The notes beneath the pieces were generated by a model, which had not been told where the DNA came from, made no database searches, and saw only the letters and a program-made list of their open reading frames with translations. A stretch of DNA of 64,000 bases. It comes from Flavobacterium difficile (GTDB lineage Bacteria; Bacteroidota; Bacteroidia; Flavobacteriales; Flavobacteriaceae). The position numbers and the translations under genes were made by a program. The stretch lies in NCBI RefSeq assembly GCF_011392115.1, contig NZ_JAAJBT010000008.1:1-64000 (forward strand), in the 5' to 3' direction. Positions 1 through 8,559 of this stretch are shown piece after piece. Position 1 is the stretch's first letter. Each line of letters begins with the position of its first letter.

Positions 1-2
1 AA

Positions 3-143
3 CAAATAGATCCATTAGGAGAAGGTTGGGACGGAAAATACAACGGACAAGACATTCCATCTACGGATTATTGGTTTAGTGTAGACTACACAGAAAACGA
101 CCAACAAAAACAATTTAAAGCACATTTCTCATTAAAACGTTAA
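3..143 (+). CDS. C-terminal end of a T9SS-sorted (gliding-motility C-terminal domain) protein, partial
   Basis: The reading frame is open from the window edge to a TAA at 141-143 and gives 46 residues. The stretch with GWDGKYNGQ, PSTDYWF and a final FKAHFSLKR matches the last part of the type B type IX secretion sorting domain (the gliding-motility-associated C-terminal family) of Bacteroidota, which directs secreted adhesins to the outer membrane secretion machine. Only the sorting domain is in the window, so the cargo part is unknown. A strong hairpin terminator follows within 25 bases. Confidence 0.85.
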   Translation, partial: QIDPLGEGWDGKYNGQDIPSTDYWFSVDYTENDQQKQFKAHFSLKR

Positions 144-160
144 GTGAAATTTTATATAAA

Positions 161-193
161 AAAAAGGCTCCAAATTTTGGAGCCTTTTTTTTA
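161..193. terminator. Bidirectional rho-independent terminator
   Basis: GGCTCCAAA and TTTGGAGCC form a 9-bp stem (166-184) with A-run before and T-run after, placed between two convergent genes, so it can serve both strands. Confidence 0.85.
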
Positions 194-207
194 TAATCAA
201 ATAAAAA

Positions 208-849
208 TTATACTTTTTCTAACCAATTTTTAAAGTCCCAAAAGTTCTGAGGCGCTACTCCATGACCTACAGGATATTCTTTATAAACGACATGTAAACC
301 TAACTTTTCTAAATAAGGTTGAGTTTTTCTTGCCCATTCCACTGGAATTACTTGATCTTGTGAACCATGAGAAGCGAAAAAATCAATATGTTTGATAGAG
401 TTTACATCAAAACTTTCTGGTAAAATTTGTTCATTTAAATAGCCACTTAAGGCTACAACTTTGTTAATTTTTTCAGGAAATGTAAAGGCCATTCCGTAAC
501 TTAAAATCGCACCTTGACTAAACCCAATCAATGAAATATTCGATTTGTCTAAAGGTAATTTTTCTGAAATTTCATCAATAAAATTCGCAATTACTTGTAA
601 AGACTCTTTAGCTTGTTCGTTGTTTGAAAATTTATTTTCATCGGCATCAAAGGTAATTTCGTACCATGCAAATCCATAAGGTTGCAAATTGTAAGGTGCT
701 CTAACCGAGATCACATAAACATCTTCTGGTAATTGTGGTGCAAAAGAAAATAAATCTTCTTCATTACTTCCATAACCATGAAGCAAAATTAAAGCGCCAT
801 TTTTATCTTTTATTGTTGTGGGTGCTTTTACTATATATTCTAAGCTCAT
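208..849 (-). CDS. Alpha/beta-hydrolase, phospholipase/carboxylesterase family
   Basis: A 213-residue cytoplasmic esterase of the YpfH/carboxylesterase type. Visible features are the oxyanion strand ILLHGYGSNEEDL near residue 21, the nucleophile elbow GFSQG with Ser111, the acid Asp165 in HGSQDQVIP, and His196 in YPVGHGV. The length and order fit the family. Substrate is not predictable; relatives cleave short acyl esters or lysophospholipids. It ends the minus-strand run 4340-208, with a gap of only 5 bases to the upstream gene, so it is probably co-transcribed with it. Confidence 0.9.
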   Translation of the reverse strand: MSLEYIVKAPTTIKDKNGALILLHGYGSNEEDLFSFAPQLPEDVYVISVRAPYNLQPYGFAWYEITFDADENKFSNNEQAKESLQVIANFIDEISEKLPLDKSNISLIGFSQGAILSYGMAFTFPEKINKVVALSGYLNEQILPESFDVNSIKHIDFFASHGSQDQVIPVEWARKTQPYLEKLGLHVVYKEYPVGHGVAPQNFWDFKNWLEKV

Positions 850-854
850 AATAT

Positions 855-1166
855 TTATAAATTTTTAAACCATTTCTGTGCATATTCTCCAATTACAGGA
901 ATGTTTTTTTGTTGATTATTGTACGCATAAAAAATCCCGATACATTTTAAAGTAATAGAGATAGTCCAAATAATAGTTCTAAAAAAACCATTGTCTAAAC
1001 CATAATTAAAAAAGTTTAAACATAAAATAATGATTGTTATCAATAAGGCTTGACGAAAATGAAAATTAATAAATTCATTTTGTTCCTCACTATTTATAGC
1101 TTTACTAAATATAATTCCGATAACTCCAAAATAGGAAATTATAGCGCCAAATTTAATTTTATTCAT
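855..1166 (-). CDS. Small membrane protein, DUF4870-like
   Basis: 103 residues with about three hydrophobic segments (residues 8-23, 40-58, 62-83). The pattern of a first helix, then FINFHFRQALL, then further helices and a C-terminal cytosolic tail resembles the DUF4870/Tic20-like small membrane proteins. Function unknown. The start overlaps the end of the dihydroorotase-like gene by 8 bases, which supports translational coupling. Confidence 0.75.
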   Translation of the reverse strand: MNKIKFGAIISYFGVIGIIFSKAINSEEQNEFINFHFRQALLITIIILCLNFFNYGLDNGFFRTIIWTISITLKCIGIFYAYNNQQKNIPVIGEYAQKWFKNL

Positions 1167-2415
1167 TTACTATTATTTTGTTGTTACATAAAATTCCGTA
1201 TACTTTTCCTTTCATGTTTTTACCTAACATAATTGAATTTTTTGAAAACGAAAGTATGTTTTCTTTCTCAAATATCCATTCTCCATTTGGATTAAATAGT
1301 GTTAAATCTGCTTTATTTCCTTCTGAAATTGTCGCACTTTCTAGATTGAAATAGGCCTTCATTTTTGTGAATTTCTCGACAATTACTTCAGTTGGCAATA
1401 CCGTTTGTAAAGCTCCAAAGGCACTTTCTAAACCAATCGAACCAAAATCAGCTAAATCATATTCTAATTGTTTTTGTTCTATGTTTACTGGGCAATGATC
1501 AGAAGTAATGACAGTAATTACATTGTTTAAAACACCCTCAATTAAGGCTTTTCTGTCTGTTTCAGTACGAAGTGGTGGATAAATTTTCGTATTTGAATTG
1601 AAATCTACTAATTCTTCATCTGTTAAAACCAAATTATTTACCGAAACACCACAAGTTATTTCTAAACCTTTTGCTTGTGCTTTTTGTATTAAATCAACTG
1701 ATTTTTTTGTGGTAATTGTCGGAATGTGTAATTTCCCTTTGGTGTATTCTAATAAAGCGATATTTCTCTCAATTTCAATTTCTTCGGCCATAGCTGGGAT
1801 TCCCTTCAAGCCTAGTTTAGTTGAAACTTCTCCTTCATTAACAAATCCTTTTCCTCTAATCTCTTTATTCATTGGTTGTACGAACAAAATTCCATCGAAA
1901 TTAGCTACATATTGAAAAGCAATTTTCAGCAAATTGGCATTTGTCATCGAGTTTTTATAATCTCCAAAAGCTACCACACCTGCATTTTTCATGTCGAAAA
2001 GTTCCGCTAAATCTGTTCCTTCACTATTCTTAGTCAAGCATCCCACAACATGTAAGTTGGAAACGCTATTTTGTGCTTTACTTTTTACAAACTGAATTAC
2101 GGCCTGATTGTCAATGGCTGGATTTGTGTTAGAATGTAAGAAAACAGAAGTAAATCCACTTTTTCCAGCAACTTTTAGTCCGTTTGCTATAGTTTCTGTA
2201 GTTTCAAATCCTGGTTCTCCAAAAACGACTGAAGTATCTAACCAACCTTGAGAAACGTGTAAATTCTCTTTTTCAATAACTTCAAAACCTTCTTTTACGG
2301 TAAGATTTTTTCCAATTTTAGAAATAATTCCACTCGTAATTTCAATGTCAACTTGTTGGTTATGAAAAGGGTTTTGATTTTCTAGTATCGTTGCGTTTTT
2401 TAGTAAAAGGTTCAT
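1159..2415 (-). CDS. Dihydroorotase-like protein lacking the metal-binding residues
   Basis: 418 residues with the overall dihydroorotase/amidohydrolase layout: the PGFETTET region after the first beta strand, IYPPLR, ITSDHCPVN and a C-terminal DLTLFNPNGEW strand. The signature DxHxHxREPG of active enzymes reads DTSVVFGEPG at 60-69, so both histidines and the arginine are replaced. The later His-His pair reads VNNL. By family knowledge such forms cannot bind the zinc pair and act at most as structural partners, for example of aspartate transcarbamoylase. The gene overlaps its upstream neighbour by 4 bases and its downstream neighbour by 8. Confidence 0.85.
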   Translation of the reverse strand: MNLLLKNATILENQNPFHNQQVDIEITSGIISKIGKNLTVKEGFEVIEKENLHVSQGWLDTSVVFGEPGFETTETIANGLKVAGKSGFTSVFLHSNTNPAIDNQAVIQFVKSKAQNSVSNLHVVGCLTKNSEGTDLAELFDMKNAGVVAFGDYKNSMTNANLLKIAFQYVANFDGILFVQPMNKEIRGKGFVNEGEVSTKLGLKGIPAMAEEIEIERNIALLEYTKGKLHIPTITTKKSVDLIQKAQAKGLEITCGVSVNNLVLTDEELVDFNSNTKIYPPLRTETDRKALIEGVLNNVITVITSDHCPVNIEQKQLEYDLADFGSIGLESAFGALQTVLPTEVIVEKFTKMKAYFNLESATISEGNKADLTLFNPNGEWIFEKENILSFSKNSIMLGKNMKGKVYGILCNNKIIVNE

Positions 2416-4340
2416 TTTACAAATTTTTGGATTAGTAGTTCAAGAAGTAAGAATAGTAGTGTTGCTATGATAAAATATTTCCAAATTTCATTGCTTGTTC
2501 TTGAAGAATGAATATCGGAATAAAAGGTGGAAACCGAATTGACTTGGGTACAAGAATCAAAATAATCGTTATTAATTTGCGATAAATCACTTTCGTTTCT
2601 TGGATAATTAAAACTGATGTTTTTTAGTGATTCTTTATCTTTTAAAACTTCGTAATTTCCTGATTTTTCTGGATAATTTCCGAAAGTCAACTTGATTTTA
2701 TTATTCAAAATTTGTTGCATCGGAATGAAACTGTTTTCGGCATTTGTCACACTCAACACATTATCTTTTGCAATCGTTTCATTGATAATTGTGTAATTAT
2801 TATTGCCAATTGTAAAGGCATTCAAACCTGTTTTGTTGTTGTTTTGTCCCATATTGTAAAACGTTGGAACAATTAAAGGTGAGTTTTGAAAGTTGGAATT
2901 GTCTTTATTAATTGATGTCGAAAAGAAGAATAAATTTCCTAATTTATTGGTGATATTTCCTAAGAAAATACTTTTGTCTTCATATTGTAAAACCGGTAAA
3001 TTACTTCCATTTATGGTGAAAGTTGCATTGGTTTTTGGATATTGAAAATTGCTGACTTTCTTCTCAAAAACGTTAGTATATATCGGATGATTGAAACTAA
3101 TTTGCGTGATTTGTTTCTCTTTTATAGCTTTTTCAGATAAAGAATTGTTGCTGAAATTTCTCAAAAATGAATTATAACTTTCCACCGAACTATTTACATC
3201 TGGAATAAAAATAATGTTTCCGCCTTTGTTGTAATAATTTTTCAAAGTTACCGACAAGGCATTTGGAATGTTTGGCAATTCATTTAAAATTATCGCATCG
3301 GCATTTTCAATAGAATTGTAATTTAAAGTATTCAATTCGGTAGAAGTGTAATTGAATTCTTCTGCATTATAAATTCGAGATAAAAATTTGTTTTTATCTG
3401 CATTTCCAACTGCAATTACATTCGATTTTTGTGGTTTTGAAATACTGAAATAAAACGTATTGTCGTAACTCAAACTATTATCCTGTATTTCAACATAACC
3501 GTGAAAATCGGTTTTCGGAATGGTGAATACTATTTCTTTTTTAGGTTTTTCTTTAGAAATTAAGGCTTTACCCACTAATTTTTTACCATTATACATAGAA
3601 ATTGGCACATCGTTTTCAAAATCTCCGTACGATTTAATACTGATTTTCAATTCGTAAAACTGATCTAAAACCTGACTAATTTGTACGTTTTCAATCGCAA
3701 TATTGTTGGTTTCGTTGGCTTCAACAGTTTGATAATATAAAGAAGACGTTTCGCTTAAATTCGTTTTCAATTCTTCTTTTAAACCAACGGCATCTGAAAT
3801 AAATAAAATATCTTTTGGTACTCCAGGTTTTTTGGCTTCAATTCGAGTAATAATTGCCGCTGGATTGAATGGAGTAGAAGAATATTTTAAATTTTGTAAC
3901 TCTTTTTGAATGTTTCTGATATTCGTATCGTAAAAATTTTCGTCGTTGGTAAGAACCGATAATTGTTGATTTTCAGGAGTGTTTTCTAGTAAATCTTGAA
4001 TGCTTCTTTTTAATAATTCGCCGCTATTTCCTTTGGCTTGCATGGAAAAGGAATTATCAACCACTAAAATCAATTCGTTGTTTTTTTTATCGAAATCTTT
4101 GGCTTTGAAAAAAGGTTGTGCGAAAGCTAAAATTAAGGCTGTTAATAACAATAAACGAGTTGCTAATAATAGCCATTTCTTAATTGTAGAGCTTTTTCGG
4201 GTTTGAATTTCGAGTTCTTTTAGCAATTTAACATTGGTAAATTCTTGTTTTTTAAAGCGTCTCAATTGAAAAAGGTGTACCAATATTGGTAGAATCAATA
4301 GAAATAAAAAGTATAGAATTTCTGGGTTTTTAAATTGCAT
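2412..4340 (-). CDS. BatA-type membrane protein with VWA domain
   Basis: 642 residues. The N-terminus carries the aerotolerance-regulator (BatA) segment with membrane helices at about 8-25 and 56-76. A von Willebrand A domain follows, with its metal site DNSFSM at 95-100 (a DxSxS motif). After a long periplasmic part a final helix lies at about 621-638 (YFIIATLLFLLLELLIQKF). Relatives occur in Bacteroidota envelope operons and are thought to mediate protein contacts; the exact role is unknown. It heads the run of four overlapping or adjacent minus-strand genes. Confidence 0.85.
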   Translation of the reverse strand: MQFKNPEILYFLFLLILPILVHLFQLRRFKKQEFTNVKLLKELEIQTRKSSTIKKWLLLATRLLLLTALILAFAQPFFKAKDFDKKNNELILVVDNSFSMQAKGNSGELLKRSIQDLLENTPENQQLSVLTNDENFYDTNIRNIQKELQNLKYSSTPFNPAAIITRIEAKKPGVPKDILFISDAVGLKEELKTNLSETSSLYYQTVEANETNNIAIENVQISQVLDQFYELKISIKSYGDFENDVPISMYNGKKLVGKALISKEKPKKEIVFTIPKTDFHGYVEIQDNSLSYDNTFYFSISKPQKSNVIAVGNADKNKFLSRIYNAEEFNYTSTELNTLNYNSIENADAIILNELPNIPNALSVTLKNYYNKGGNIIFIPDVNSSVESYNSFLRNFSNNSLSEKAIKEKQITQISFNHPIYTNVFEKKVSNFQYPKTNATFTINGSNLPVLQYEDKSIFLGNITNKLGNLFFFSTSINKDNSNFQNSPLIVPTFYNMGQNNNKTGLNAFTIGNNNYTIINETIAKDNVLSVTNAENSFIPMQQILNNKIKLTFGNYPEKSGNYEVLKDKESLKNISFNYPRNESDLSQINNDYFDSCTQVNSVSTFYSDIHSSRTSNEIWKYFIIATLLFLLLELLIQKFVK

Positions 4341-4470
4341 TTTGTTAGAAGTTTGTCAAAAATACTAAAAATATCAACTTGGTGCAATTAGTTTTTGCTT
4401 TAATATTTTTTACCACAAATTCACAGATTTTTATTAAAGTGTATAAATCTGTGAATCTGCGGTTAATCTA

Positions 4471-5814
4471 TTATTTCTTCTTTTTCTTTTCGTCACGTTT
4501 TCTTTCAATTCCTCTATTTCTAGAAGCCGTTTTCCTTGGTTTTCTTTTTCCTGGACCACCTAGATTTACTTTGCTGTTTTTCTCTGATTTTTTCTCAAAA
4601 GCATCGCCACCTGTTTTTTTAACACGTTTCAAAAGTGTTTTTACTTTCTTCTGATCTTTTTCGAATTCTAAACGTTGTTGTTCAATTTTTACGCCAGCTG
4701 GAATGTCGTGAAGTGTAATTTCAGTTTGCATCAGCATTTCTACTTCCAATTGAAACTCGTCTTCTTTCGGACCAATAAAACTGATTGCAATACCGTCTTT
4801 ATCAGCACGACCGGTACGACCAATTCGGTGCATGTATTGTTCTGGAATTTCAGGAAACTGCATGTTAATTACGTGTGTAACATCGGTAATATCCAATCCA
4901 CGGGCCATAATATCGGTAGTTACTAAACCTCTAATTTCACCATTTTGGAAACTTTCCATCATGTTCAAACGGTAATTCTGCGTTTTGTTCGAGTGCACTG
5001 TTCCAAACTGACCAGGGAAATCTTCTTCTAAATGTTCCAGTAAAAAATCGGCCATTCTTTTACTGTTCACAAACAATAAAATTCGACTATACGATGCGTC
5101 TGCTAATAAATGTTTCAGTAAATTGACTTTCGTTAAAAAGTTTGGTACGATGTAAGCACGTTGTTCAATTTGCTCCAACGGCGTTCCACTTGGTGCTAAA
5201 GAAACTTCTTCAGGAAATTCGAAAAATTCATCTAATAAATCGTCCACTTCTTCTGTCATGGTCGCAGAAAATAAAATATTTTGTCTTTTCGAACGCATCA
5301 TAGATAAGATGGAAGTCAATTGCACTCTAAATCCAAGATTTAAAATCTCATCAAATTCATCGATCACTAATTTCTGTAAATCATCGAAACGTAATACATT
5401 ATCTAAAGCCAAATCCATGATTCTACCTGGTGTTCCCACCACAATATCAATTCCTGAATAAATGTCTTTTTTTTGTGTATTGATATTTACACCACCATAT
5501 ACCGCAAGTGAACGAACACTCATGTATTTGGTCAATTTTTCTATTTCTTCGTGTACCTGAACTACTAATTCACGAGTTGGAACTAAAATTAGCACTCTTG
5601 GAATATCTGTTTTTACAAACTTCCATTGTTTTAAAATCGGTAACAAATAGGCGAACGTTTTACCCGTACCTGTTTGTGCAATTCCCATGACATCTCTACC
5701 AGACATAACGATTGGAAAAGCTTTTGCTTGAATTGGAGTTGGAGTAGTAAAACCTAAATCGTCTATAGCTTTTTGTAGCGAAATTGGAAGATTAAGTTGT
5801 TCGAATGTAACCAT
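4471..5814 (-). CDS. DEAD-box RNA helicase (RhlE-like) with DEFD motif II
   Basis: 447 residues with the complete helicase core: Q-motif region TPTPIQAKAFP near 24, Walker A AQTGTGKT at 46-53, PTREL, GGVN, GTPGR, motif III SAT at 183-185, and the second RecA domain with TTDIMARGLD and HRIGRTGR. Motif II, normally DEAD, reads DEFD at 152-155; the catalytic Asp-Glu pair and the last Asp are kept. The C-terminus is a lysine/arginine-rich tail typical of Bacteroidota RhlE-type proteins that act on structured RNA or ribosome assembly. Confidence 0.93.
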   Translation of the reverse strand: MVTFEQLNLPISLQKAIDDLGFTTPTPIQAKAFPIVMSGRDVMGIAQTGTGKTFAYLLPILKQWKFVKTDIPRVLILVPTRELVVQVHEEIEKLTKYMSVRSLAVYGGVNINTQKKDIYSGIDIVVGTPGRIMDLALDNVLRFDDLQKLVIDEFDEILNLGFRVQLTSILSMMRSKRQNILFSATMTEEVDDLLDEFFEFPEEVSLAPSGTPLEQIEQRAYIVPNFLTKVNLLKHLLADASYSRILLFVNSKRMADFLLEHLEEDFPGQFGTVHSNKTQNYRLNMMESFQNGEIRGLVTTDIMARGLDITDVTHVINMQFPEIPEQYMHRIGRTGRADKDGIAISFIGPKEDEFQLEVEMLMQTEITLHDIPAGVKIEQQRLEFEKDQKKVKTLLKRVKKTGGDAFEKKSEKNSKVNLGGPGKRKPRKTASRNRGIERKRDEKKKKK

Positions 5815-5950
5815 TAGTGTAAAAATTTATGCAAAGATAACATTAAGTTGGAAGTTAGGAGTCAGAAGTTAGAAGTTTTTTGCCATTTTCCTTTTACCTT
5901 TGTCATTCATTTTTGCCTTTAAACTTTTTCTTTGACTCTTAATTTTGCAT

Positions 5951-6619
5951 ATGAAACACGAAATTATCATTACACAAGACGGTTCAACATCAATATATGT
6001 TCCAGAATTAGATGAAACGTATCATTCTAAATTTGGTGCGATTCAGGAAGCAAAACACGTTTTTATTAAAAATGGATTGGATTTATTTGAAGATGGTTCT
6101 GAAATTTCTATATTAGAAATTGGTTTTGGAACAGGATTGAATGCTTTAATTACGATGTTAGAAGCAGAAAAACGTAATTTAAAAATCAATTATGTTGGAG
6201 TAGAAGCGTACCCAATTGCTTTTGAAGAAATTTCACAATTGAATTATGTAACACAATTAAATTCGCCTGAAAAAAAAGACGATTTCGAAAAAATGCATCA
6301 AACCAATTGGGAAGAAGAAATTGTCATTAACTCGAATTTTAGAATTACGAAAAGAAAACAATATTTTACAGATATTTCAGATGAAAATACTTTCGATTTA
6401 ATTTATTTCGATGCATTCGGATTTACTGTTCAACCTGAATTATGGAATGAAGCGATTTTCGAAATTATGTATAAGGCACTCAAAAGCAAAGGGATTTTAA
6501 CCACTTATGCTTGTAGGACTTCTATAAAAAAAGCGATGCAATTTGCTGGTTTTCAAACTTTAAAATTACCAGGTGCGCCGGGGAAAAGAGAAATGTTAAG
6601 AGCTTTAAAAAATTGGTAA
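5951..6619 (+). CDS. mnmD: tRNA U34 methyltransferase MnmD-like
   Basis: Rossmann-fold methyltransferase with LEIGFGTGLNALI near residue 55, the YFDAFG motif that ends strand 4, and the C-terminal PGAPGKREMLRA loop typical of the MnmC1/MnmD family. These enzymes methylate aminomethyl-uridine at the tRNA wobble position. The domain stands alone, without the FAD oxidase half of MnmC, as is usual outside enterobacteria. ATG at 5951 is chosen over an in-frame TTG six bases upstream. Confidence 0.88.
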   Translation: MKHEIIITQDGSTSIYVPELDETYHSKFGAIQEAKHVFIKNGLDLFEDGSEISILEIGFGTGLNALITMLEAEKRNLKINYVGVEAYPIAFEEISQLNYVTQLNSPEKKDDFEKMHQTNWEEEIVINSNFRITKRKQYFTDISDENTFDLIYFDAFGFTVQPELWNEAIFEIMYKALKSKGILTTYACRTSIKKAMQFAGFQTLKLPGAPGKREMLRALKNW

Positions 6620-6720
6620 AAACTTTAACTTAAAATTAATTATTAAAATATTTTTTGTGTTGTTTTAATTAGTAAATTTACAATAAGAGTTAACATTAGT
6701 TCAACTTAAAAACAATAACA

Positions 6721-6918
6721 ATGGGAAGACAAATTTTAGTATATACCAAATCTATTTTAGAACGTGTGAGTTTTGATGTAGTATTATTTTGTAAAGAGCT
6801 TGAAAAAGCAACAAGGGTTTTGTTACCTTTTGAATTAGACGAACTTAGAGAATGGCTGCTCAGTTTTACAGAGGAAAAACCTGAATTAAGGCAGTGCATT
6901 ATTTATATTGAAAACTAA
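6721..6918 (+). CDS. Small conserved-looking hypothetical protein (65 aa)
   Basis: A 65-residue soluble protein starting MGRQILVYTKSILERVSFD. A clear ATG follows the typical A-rich flavobacterial leader, and a hairpin terminator follows directly, so it looks like a real monocistronic gene. It has no recognised motif. The opposite-strand frame here is a shadow. Confidence 0.65.
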   Translation: MGRQILVYTKSILERVSFDVVLFCKELEKATRVLLPFELDELREWLLSFTEEKPELRQCIIYIEN

Positions 6919-6925
6919 AAAGTAA

Positions 6926-6966
6926 CATCCCGTTCCGATTTAAATTGAAACGGGATTTTATTTTTC
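6926..6966 (+). terminator. Rho-independent terminator
   Basis: ATCCCGTT and AACGGGAT form the stem of a hairpin with a 14-base AT-rich middle, followed by a T-rich run, 8 bases after the small gene's stop. Confidence 0.75.
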
Positions 6967-7020
6967 TCTAAATTGAGCAAATAAGTTTTTCAGATTTGTA
7001 TATTAATAAAAAGCATCAAA

Positions 7021-7377
7021 CTATTTAGAAATCTTAGTTTTCATAATCTTTTTATTGTTTTCTGCTGTTACTTTTCCCCATTTTGCCATTTCATTGAGTA
7101 ATGGTATTGCTGTTTTTCCGAAATCGGTAAGTTCATATTCTACTTTTAATGGAGGTTTTGTCGTAAATACAGTGCGTTTAATTAATCCGTCTGCTTCTAG
7201 TTCTTTCAGTTGTAAACTTATGGTACGTTCTGTAACCATTGCGAGTTCTTTTCTAAGTTCGCTATACCTTTTTTTTTCGGTTAAATGAATTAAAATCACA
7301 GCTTTCCATTTTCCACCAATATATTTCATGGTAAGACTAGTGCTGCAAGGAAATTCTTTGTTATCTATACAATACAT
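7021..7377 (-). CDS. HxlR-family transcriptional regulator
   Basis: 118-residue winged-helix protein. An N-terminal Cys-containing segment (PCSTSLTMKYIGGKWK) is followed by the HxlR pattern YSELRKELAMVTERTISLQLKELEADGLIKRTV and an acidic-hydrophobic YELTDFGKTAIPLL dimer helix. HxlR proteins often respond to thiol or carbonyl stress and control a divergent oxidoreductase. Here the divergent neighbour is a nitroreductase, separated by 92 bases holding two overlapping promoters, so it probably regulates itself and that gene. Confidence 0.92.
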   Translation of the reverse strand: MYCIDNKEFPCSTSLTMKYIGGKWKAVILIHLTEKKRYSELRKELAMVTERTISLQLKELEADGLIKRTVFTTKPPLKVEYELTDFGKTAIPLLNEMAKWGKVTAENNKKIMKTKISK

Positions 7378-7402
7378 TTTGTACTATCTATTTTATCCGT
7401 TA

Positions 7403-7436
7403 TTGCAAAGATAAAATACTATACTTACTTTTGCAA
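7403..7436. promoter_or_regulatory. Overlapping divergent Bacteroidota promoters
   Basis: Plus strand: TTG at 7403-7405, 20-base spacer, TACTTTTG at 7426-7433, reading into the nitroreductase. Minus strand: TTG (CAA at 7434-7436), 20-base spacer, TATCTTTG (7406-7413), reading into the HxlR gene. The two promoters occupy the same 34 bases, bounded by TTGCAAA and TTTTGCAA, so one bound repressor could shut both. Confidence 0.7.
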
Positions 7437-7469
7437 CTATAAATTTTATAGTAATAAAAAAATAAAAAT

Positions 7470-8069
7470 ATGGATTTTATAAATTTATCAAAAAACAGGT
7501 ATACTACCAAAAAATACGACCCGCTGCAGGTTATTGCTCAAGAGGAAATAGAGCAGTTGAAGGAAATCTTACGTTTAAGTCCTTCTTCGATTAATAGTCA
7601 GCCATGGAAATTTATTTTTGTTTCAGATGAAGAAATTAAAAATAAGTTAGCACAAGTTTCTTATTTTAATGAGCAAAAAATTAAAGAAGCAAGTCACTTA
7701 GTTGTATTTTGTGCTTTTGATGACATACCAAGTTTTGAACATCAAATTAACAAGAATCTTTCAGAAGGTGCGGTTGGTTATTACAATCAATTTATAAAAC
7801 CGTTGCCTGAATCGGAAATTAAAGCTTGGTTTAAGCATCAAGTGTATCTTTCTTTAGGTTGTTTTTTGAGTGCATGTGCTAGTATGTCGATTGATTCTAC
7901 ACCAATGGAAGGCATAAAATCTGAGGAATACAATTCGATTCTTAGTCTTAAAAATTATTCGGCCTTATTTGCTGTTGCGATAGGTTATAGAGATCCAAAT
8001 GATTCCAATCAGCCAAGTATTAAAAGTAAGTCAAGATTACAGATAGAAGAAATAATAGAGGAACTGTAA
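7470..8069 (+). CDS. Nitroreductase-family NAD(P)H oxidoreductase
   Basis: 199-residue FMN-dependent nitroreductase of the NfsB type. The N-terminal KNRYTTKKYDP, LRLSPSSINSQPWKF (FMN-binding serine/asparagine loop) and the C-terminal ALFAVAIGYRDPND glycine motif are present. Such enzymes reduce nitroaromatics, quinones or similar electrophiles in the cytoplasm. It is divergent from an HxlR regulator and is the last core gene before the cassette array. Confidence 0.92.
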   Translation: MDFINLSKNRYTTKKYDPLQVIAQEEIEQLKEILRLSPSSINSQPWKFIFVSDEEIKNKLAQVSYFNEQKIKEASHLVVFCAFDDIPSFEHQINKNLSEGAVGYYNQFIKPLPESEIKAWFKHQVYLSLGCFLSACASMSIDSTPMEGIKSEEYNSILSLKNYSALFAVAIGYRDPNDSNQPSIKSKSRLQIEEIIEEL

Positions 8070-8091
8070 TTAGTAGAAAAAAATCCTTATT

Positions 8092-8160
8092 CAAAACATT
8101 TCGTAAGTAGTTATGAATTGAAAAGCTTTTTTTGGCAATTCACTCCTTGCGAAATGTTAT
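8092..8160. repeat. Imperfect hairpin bounded by AAC...GTT at the distal array edge
   Basis: AACATTTCG (8095-8103) pairs with CGAAATGTT (8150-8158), and GAATTG with CAATTC inside, with unequal spacers between the two stems. It could be the nitroreductase terminator, but AAC...GTT boundaries with two stem blocks and asymmetric spacers are also the plan of the array's recombination sites, in a shorter form. Confidence 0.5.
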
Positions 8161-8169
8161 GGTGTATTA

Positions 8170-8203
8170 ATTAAAAATTGGCAATTTTGTCAAACGCCTT
8201 TTA
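8170..8203 (-). repeat. Degenerate half site at the distal end of the array
   Basis: On the minus strand TAAAAGGCGTTTGACAAAAT matches the type A arm TAACAGGCGTTTGGCAAGAT with few changes; the partner arm is absent. The stop codon of the last cassette gene lies inside it. Confidence 0.6.
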
Positions 8204-8540
8204 CCATTAGTTTTTTTCGAAAAGTGTAATCAGAATTTCTTAATTTAGATTTCTTTTTTTTCAGTGTTATTGTATCCAACTTTACTGAATTGAAAAAAGA
8301 AGCATTTTTAATGCTATCATTTATTAATACCATTGAATATTTATTTTCAGAAACTTTTCCAAAGTTATAATACACTCCTTGCATTCCATCATAGGAAATA
8401 TATTCGAATGTTGAATCCTTGATGATCAAGGTATGTCCAAATTGATTCACATAAGTTCCTTCATAACTTTTCTTTCCGCAACTAATAAACACCAAACAAA
8501 TTATAAGATTAAAAAGTTTAATTATACTCTTAAGTTTCAT
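8190..8540 (-). CDS. Cassette lipoprotein, unknown function (116 aa)
   Basis: Starts with a lipoprotein signal ending LVFISC, so it is probably anchored in the envelope. The rest (about 100 residues) resembles small beta-rich Flavobacterium lipoproteins with a repeated strand-turn pattern; no family recognised. The last six residues and the TGA are read from the degenerate recombination half site, so the C-terminus has been remodelled by decay of the array end. Confidence 0.7.
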   Translation of the reverse strand: MKLKSIIKLFNLIICLVFISCGKKSYEGTYVNQFGHTLIIKDSTFEYISYDGMQGVYYNFGKVSENKYSMVLINDSIKNASFFNSVKLDTITLKKKKSKLRNSDYTFRKKLMVKGV

Positions 8541-8559
8541 GTTTTTGAATATTGCTGGG

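Noticed and set aside
1598..1915. Antisense frames inside core genes (also in 4471-5814, 46583-47437 and 60605-64000)
   Set aside because: Shadows of well-supported genes on the other strand.
6696..6899. Minus-strand frame opposite the 65-codon gene
   Set aside because: No leader or start context; the plus-strand gene has a proper ATG and terminator.
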